This document shows positions 60,894-64,000 of a DNA stretch of 64,000 nt, piece after piece. Made by a program: the position numbers and the translations under genes. The DNA comes from JAWKWH01 sp040830725. Its GTDB lineage: Bacteria; Pseudomonadota; Alphaproteobacteria; Rhizobiales; Rhizobiaceae. How positions within the stretch are numbered: the first letter of the stretch is position 1; every line of letters starts with the position of its first letter. Location of the stretch: positions 1 through 64,000 of the forward strand of contig JBFOMG010000010.1 of assembly GCA_040830725.1 (NCBI GenBank), in the 5' to 3' direction. The notes under the pieces were generated by a model. The model saw only the letters and a list, made by a program, of their open reading frames with translations. It searched no databases and was not told where the DNA came from.

Positions 60894-63293
60894 TTGCTGT
60901 CGTCAATAATAAAGAAACTGTGGGATCTGATCGATTCTCATGTGCTCACTGAGGACGTGGATCCTCGCACGCGGAATCTGATACTGTCCGAGCAGATCGA
61001 CGCGATCGTAATGATGACGCCGGCTCTTGCCTGCGGCGCTCTGGTCATTGCTATCCATCTTCTGGCCGTAACCGCGGGGACTTTACACTTCGCGGCGACA
61101 TCAGCTTGGGCGGCAGCCCTGATGGCGATGATCGGCATCGGTGCGCGCTCGTGGTTCCGCAAAAAGCAAAATCAGCCTCGCCGTCACAATCCGGGAAAGG
61201 CCGCCCGCCGCGCAGTCATTGGTGCTGCGGCTACCGGAGTGATCTGGGCAATGCTGCCTTTCGTGCTTCTGCCTGCGGCGACGCCGACAATCCAGGTGAT
61301 CTTGCCGGTCGCCATGGGTGCGGTCATTTTGAGCGCCGCGATATCCTATTCATCCTTGCCTCAAGCGGCATTTCTGTTTTTGGTGCCCGTAATTTTGTCC
61401 TGCATTGTCGGAACGCGGCTGATGAATTCGCCGTTCCTGGGCAATTTGTTGGCCATCATGCTGATCAGTTTCATGCCGATTGTGGCAACCATCATCATCA
61501 GGTCGAGCCGGTCTCTGGTTCAGCACGTGCTGAAGGAAATAGATTCGCGCAACCAAAAGAATGTCATCAGCCTGTTGCTGCGCGAATTTGAGGAGAATTC
61601 CAGCGATTGGCTGTGGGAATTCGGAGCAGACGGAACCATCCACCGCGTCTCGGACCGGTTTTCCATGGCAACTGAAATTCCGAAATCCGAATTGATCGGC
61701 ATGGACTTTGTCGAATTTTTGCGCAGCCATCTGTCCGGAGAAAACTTTCACTTTCAGGAAATCACCGACGCCGTGGCAGCAAAGGAAACGTTCAACGGCA
61801 TAGAAGTCGGCGTCAAGATCGGCGGCAAGGATGTGGTTTGGCGCTTGTCCGGCAAGGCGGCGCATGACCCGAACGGCAATTTCTCAGGATATATCGGCAC
61901 TGCGTCTGATATCACCAGCGAGAAAACTGCCGAAAAGAAGATCAACTACCTGGCGCACTATGATGCGTTGACCGGCCTGCTAAACCGGGGGCGCTTTGGC
62001 GACATGCTCAACCAGTGTGTCTCGCGCCTGGAACGGTATGGAACCCCGTTTTCGGTGTTTTATCTCGACCTTGACCGCTTCAAGCTTGTCAATGACAGCA
62101 GCGGTCATCTTGTTGGCGACAAACTGCTCGTTGAGGTCGGTAAACGCATCCGCGAAGAAGTGCGGGAAAGCGACATTGTTTCACGGCTAGGCGGCGACGA
62201 ATTCGCGATCATCCTGCCCAATCTTTCGGACAGTTCAGAAGCATCCGTTCTGGCCGAGCGATTGGTCAGGTCGATTGAAAAACCGTTTGAGATCGACACT
62301 GAAACGCTGACCATCGGTCTGAGCGTCGGCATCGCCATTGCGCCGATCAATGGAACCCGCCCTGACCAAATCCTTCGCAATGCAGACCTGGCGCTCTATC
62401 GCGCCAAGGAAGAAGGCCGCGGAATGTACCGGTTCTTTGAGGCGGAAATGGATTCCAACGCCCGCGAACGGCGGATGCTGGAGATCGAACTTCGCCAGGC
62501 ATTGGCTGACGGCGAATTTGTGCTGCACTACCAGCCGCTCGTCGAAGCGGAAAACGGCGAGCCTACCGGATTCGAGGCGCTGGTCCGCTGGGATCACCCG
62601 ATACGCGGAATTGTCCCGCCGGCGGAGTTCATCCCGATCGCCGAGCAATCGGGGCTTATCCGCGAGATTGGCGACTGGACAATTCGCGAAGCGTGTCAGG
62701 CCGCATGCGACTGGCCGAGCGAAATGACAGTTGCGGTCAATCTTTCGCCAAAACACTTCATGCTTTCCGATATTGAGGAAGTTGTCCGCAACGCGTTGGC
62801 AGAGTCGGGCCTCAGACCTGGCCGGCTCGAACTTGAGATTACCGAAAGCCTGCTGATTGACCGGTCTGAAGAGGTGCTGGACAAGCTTGGCAATCTGAAG
62901 GATCTGGGCGTCACCATAGCAATGGACGACTTCGGCACCGGATATTCGAGCCTTTCCTACCTGCTCAAATTCCCGTTCGACAAAATCAAGATCGATCGTT
63001 CGTTTGTCACCGCGTTGACAACCGACCCTGCCGCGCGCGACATCCTTCGCTCCATCGTGGCACTTGGAAAGACCTTGAAGATGAACATCACGGCCGAGGG
63101 CGTTGAAAACAGCGAACAGGCCGATTTTCTCAAGGAAGTCGCATGCAATCACTTCCAGGGATATCTTTTCTCCAAACCGATGGGTCCGGACGAAATGGCC
63201 GGATATCTGCTGGGTGAGTTTCAGTCGGAAATCGCCGAAGCATTGGCAGGCGAACAGGAACCCGGCAGCGAAGAGGAACGCAAATCAGCGTGA
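60894..63293 (+). CDS. Membrane GGDEF-EAL protein with PAS domain (c-di-GMP synthase/phosphodiesterase)
   Basis: A 799-residue inner-membrane protein. Residues about 35-210 hold several helices (VMMTPALACGALVIAIHLLA, AVIGAAATGVIWAMLPFVLL, LLAIMLISFMPIVATIIIRS). A PAS-like domain covers about 225-340 (SSDWLWEFGADGTIHRVSDR). The GGDEF domain has the intact motif at residues 433-437, with an inhibitory RxxD site (RESD) five residues before it. The EAL domain has EAL at 561-563, VNLSPKHF, ELEITESLL, DDFGTGYSSLSYL, KIKIDRSF, TAEGVE and FQGYLFSKP, all catalytic. The start is TTG 60894 with a weak site; an ATG at 60859 is in another frame. Divergent from the synthase gene. Confidence 0.93.
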   Translation: MLSSIIKKLWDLIDSHVLTEDVDPRTRNLILSEQIDAIVMMTPALACGALVIAIHLLAVTAGTLHFAATSAWAAALMAMIGIGARSWFRKKQNQPRRHNPGKAARRAVIGAAATGVIWAMLPFVLLPAATPTIQVILPVAMGAVILSAAISYSSLPQAAFLFLVPVILSCIVGTRLMNSPFLGNLLAIMLISFMPIVATIIIRSSRSLVQHVLKEIDSRNQKNVISLLLREFEENSSDWLWEFGADGTIHRVSDRFSMATEIPKSELIGMDFVEFLRSHLSGENFHFQEITDAVAAKETFNGIEVGVKIGGKDVVWRLSGKAAHDPNGNFSGYIGTASDITSEKTAEKKINYLAHYDALTGLLNRGRFGDMLNQCVSRLERYGTPFSVFYLDLDRFKLVNDSSGHLVGDKLLVEVGKRIREEVRESDIVSRLGGDEFAIILPNLSDSSEASVLAERLVRSIEKPFEIDTETLTIGLSVGIAIAPINGTRPDQILRNADLALYRAKEEGRGMYRFFEAEMDSNARERRMLEIELRQALADGEFVLHYQPLVEAENGEPTGFEALVRWDHPIRGIVPPAEFIPIAEQSGLIREIGDWTIREACQAACDWPSEMTVAVNLSPKHFMLSDIEEVVRNALAESGLRPGRLELEITESLLIDRSEEVLDKLGNLKDLGVTIAMDDFGTGYSSLSYLLKFPFDKIKIDRSFVTALTTDPAARDILRSIVALGKTLKMNITAEGVENSEQADFLKEVACNHFQGYLFSKPMGPDEMAGYLLGEFQSEIAEALAGEQEPGSEEERKSA

Positions 63294-63327
63294 CGCTTGC
63301 GTCGGCACCGGTTGCCGGCCCGCCCAA

Positions 63328-64000
63328 TCAGTTTTTCACCCGGTTACCGGTTCCCGGCAGCGTCCCCTCCAGTTTGCAGATGATCGACAACATCACCTCA
63401 TCGGCGCCGCCACCAATGGAGGCAAGCCGCCCGTCGCGATAGGCGCGGCTCACCGGATTGTCCCAGGTGAATCCCATTCCTCCCCAATATTGCAGACACG
63501 AATCGGCAACTTCACGCATCAGGCGGCCACATTTGAGCTTCGCCATCGATGCCAACCGGGTGACATCCTTGCCCGACACATACTGTTCAATGGCATCCCA
63601 GGTCAGCGACCGCAAAGCCTCCACCTCCGTGCGCAATTCGGCAAGCCGGAAATGGATGACCTGATTATCCAGCAGCGGCCTGCCGAACGCTTGCCGCGAC
63701 GACGTGTATTCGATGGTGGAGTCAATCAGTTTGTCCAGGCCCTTGAGCGAATTGGCGGCCGCCCACAGTCGCTCCTCCTGAAACTGCAGCATTTGCATGG
63801 TGAAGCCCATGCCCTCCTGGCCGATGAGATTGGCTGACGGTACCCGGACATTATCGAAAAACAGCTGTGCCGTATCCGAAGAGTTCATGCCGATCTTGGT
63901 AATCTTCTGACGTTCTATTCCCGGCGAATCCATTGGCACGACAATGAGTGATTTGTTCTTGTGTGCCGGCCCTTCCGAAGTGTTTGCCAAAAGACAACAC
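63328..64000 (-). CDS. Acyl-CoA dehydrogenase, C-terminal part (runs off the window)
   Basis: The open frame continues to the window end with no start; 224 codons are visible. It carries the middle and C-terminal parts of an acyl-CoA dehydrogenase: ITKIGMNSSDTAQLFFDNVR, LIGQEGMGFTMQMLQFQEER, RQAFGRPLLDNQVIHFRLAE, SCLQYWGGMGFTWDNPVSRA and YRDGRLASIGGGADEVMLSI. The GGMGF motif and SRAYRD resemble the citronellyl-CoA/isovaleryl-type subgroup. The N-terminal domain lies beyond the window. The stop is 35 bases from the stop of the convergent GGDEF-EAL gene. Confidence 0.93.
   Translation of the reverse strand, partial: CCLLANTSEGPAHKNKSLIVVPMDSPGIERQKITKIGMNSSDTAQLFFDNVRVPSANLIGQEGMGFTMQMLQFQEERLWAAANSLKGLDKLIDSTIEYTSSRQAFGRPLLDNQVIHFRLAELRTEVEALRSLTWDAIEQYVSGKDVTRLASMAKLKCGRLMREVADSCLQYWGGMGFTWDNPVSRAYRDGRLASIGGGADEVMLSIICKLEGTLPGTGNRVKN

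Overview
This is a gene-dense stretch of chromosome from an alphaproteobacterium, most likely of the order Hyphomicrobiales (Rhizobiales). Indicators are an Omp10-like lipoprotein as in Brucella, homospermidine synthase, an Hsp20 gene with a ROSE-type RNA thermometer and an RpoH promoter, a candidate MmgR/suhB-type small RNA, and moderately high GC content. No rRNA, tRNA, CRISPR array, complete insertion sequence or prophage was seen. The species cannot be named from the sequence.

Layout. 1-2.9 kb: tail of an EAL protein, a TadG-like pilus gene split by an in-frame TGA, a heat-shock Hsp20 unit and a secreted Kazal inhibitor. 2.9-11.8 kb: DUF533 protein, trhO, a phage-type muramidase, eda, a DUF882 peptidase-like envelope protein, an SPFH/NfeD pair and kdsD. 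11.9-17.2 kb: an outer-membrane barrel protein, galU, a lytic transglycosylase and an SGNH-like protein. 17.2-23.8 kb: glutamate synthase (gltB, a ybjQ-type gene, gltD). 24-36 kb: threonine aldolase, pepF, an NtrC-type regulator, hemH, a UshA-like nucleotidase, an adenylate-forming ligase, a membrane Zn-peptidase, omp10 and hss. 36-42 kb: modABC, a candidate small RNA, an SDR enzyme, an MFS carrier and a flavoprotein reductase. 42-48 kb: a five-gene peptide/opine-type ABC importer. 48-51.7 kb: a GT2 / LAB_N / GT39 / PAP2 set that probably decorates lipid A or another envelope glycan. 51.8-55 kb: an acyl-CoA dehydrogenase, a DAO-type oxidase and an Omp25-like protein. 55-64 kb: a signalling block with a six-helix hybrid histidine kinase, two receiver proteins, an alpha-oxoamine synthase, a GGDEF-EAL protein and a partial acyl-CoA dehydrogenase.

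Two things stand out. First, a family of 311-bp repeats (two full copies, one partial, one possible remnant). Their inverted ends and internal hairpins differ between copies but still pair within each copy, and their TA-GAGCG ends supply the stop codon of neighbouring genes. Second, the alpha-oxoamine synthase is translationally coupled to a receiver-domain gene and lies beside a CqsS-like hybrid kinase. This gene content resembles the CqsA/CqsS and LqsA/LqsS alpha-hydroxyketone signalling systems, which would be notable here if confirmed.

All family assignments come from reading the sequence. No database search was run.
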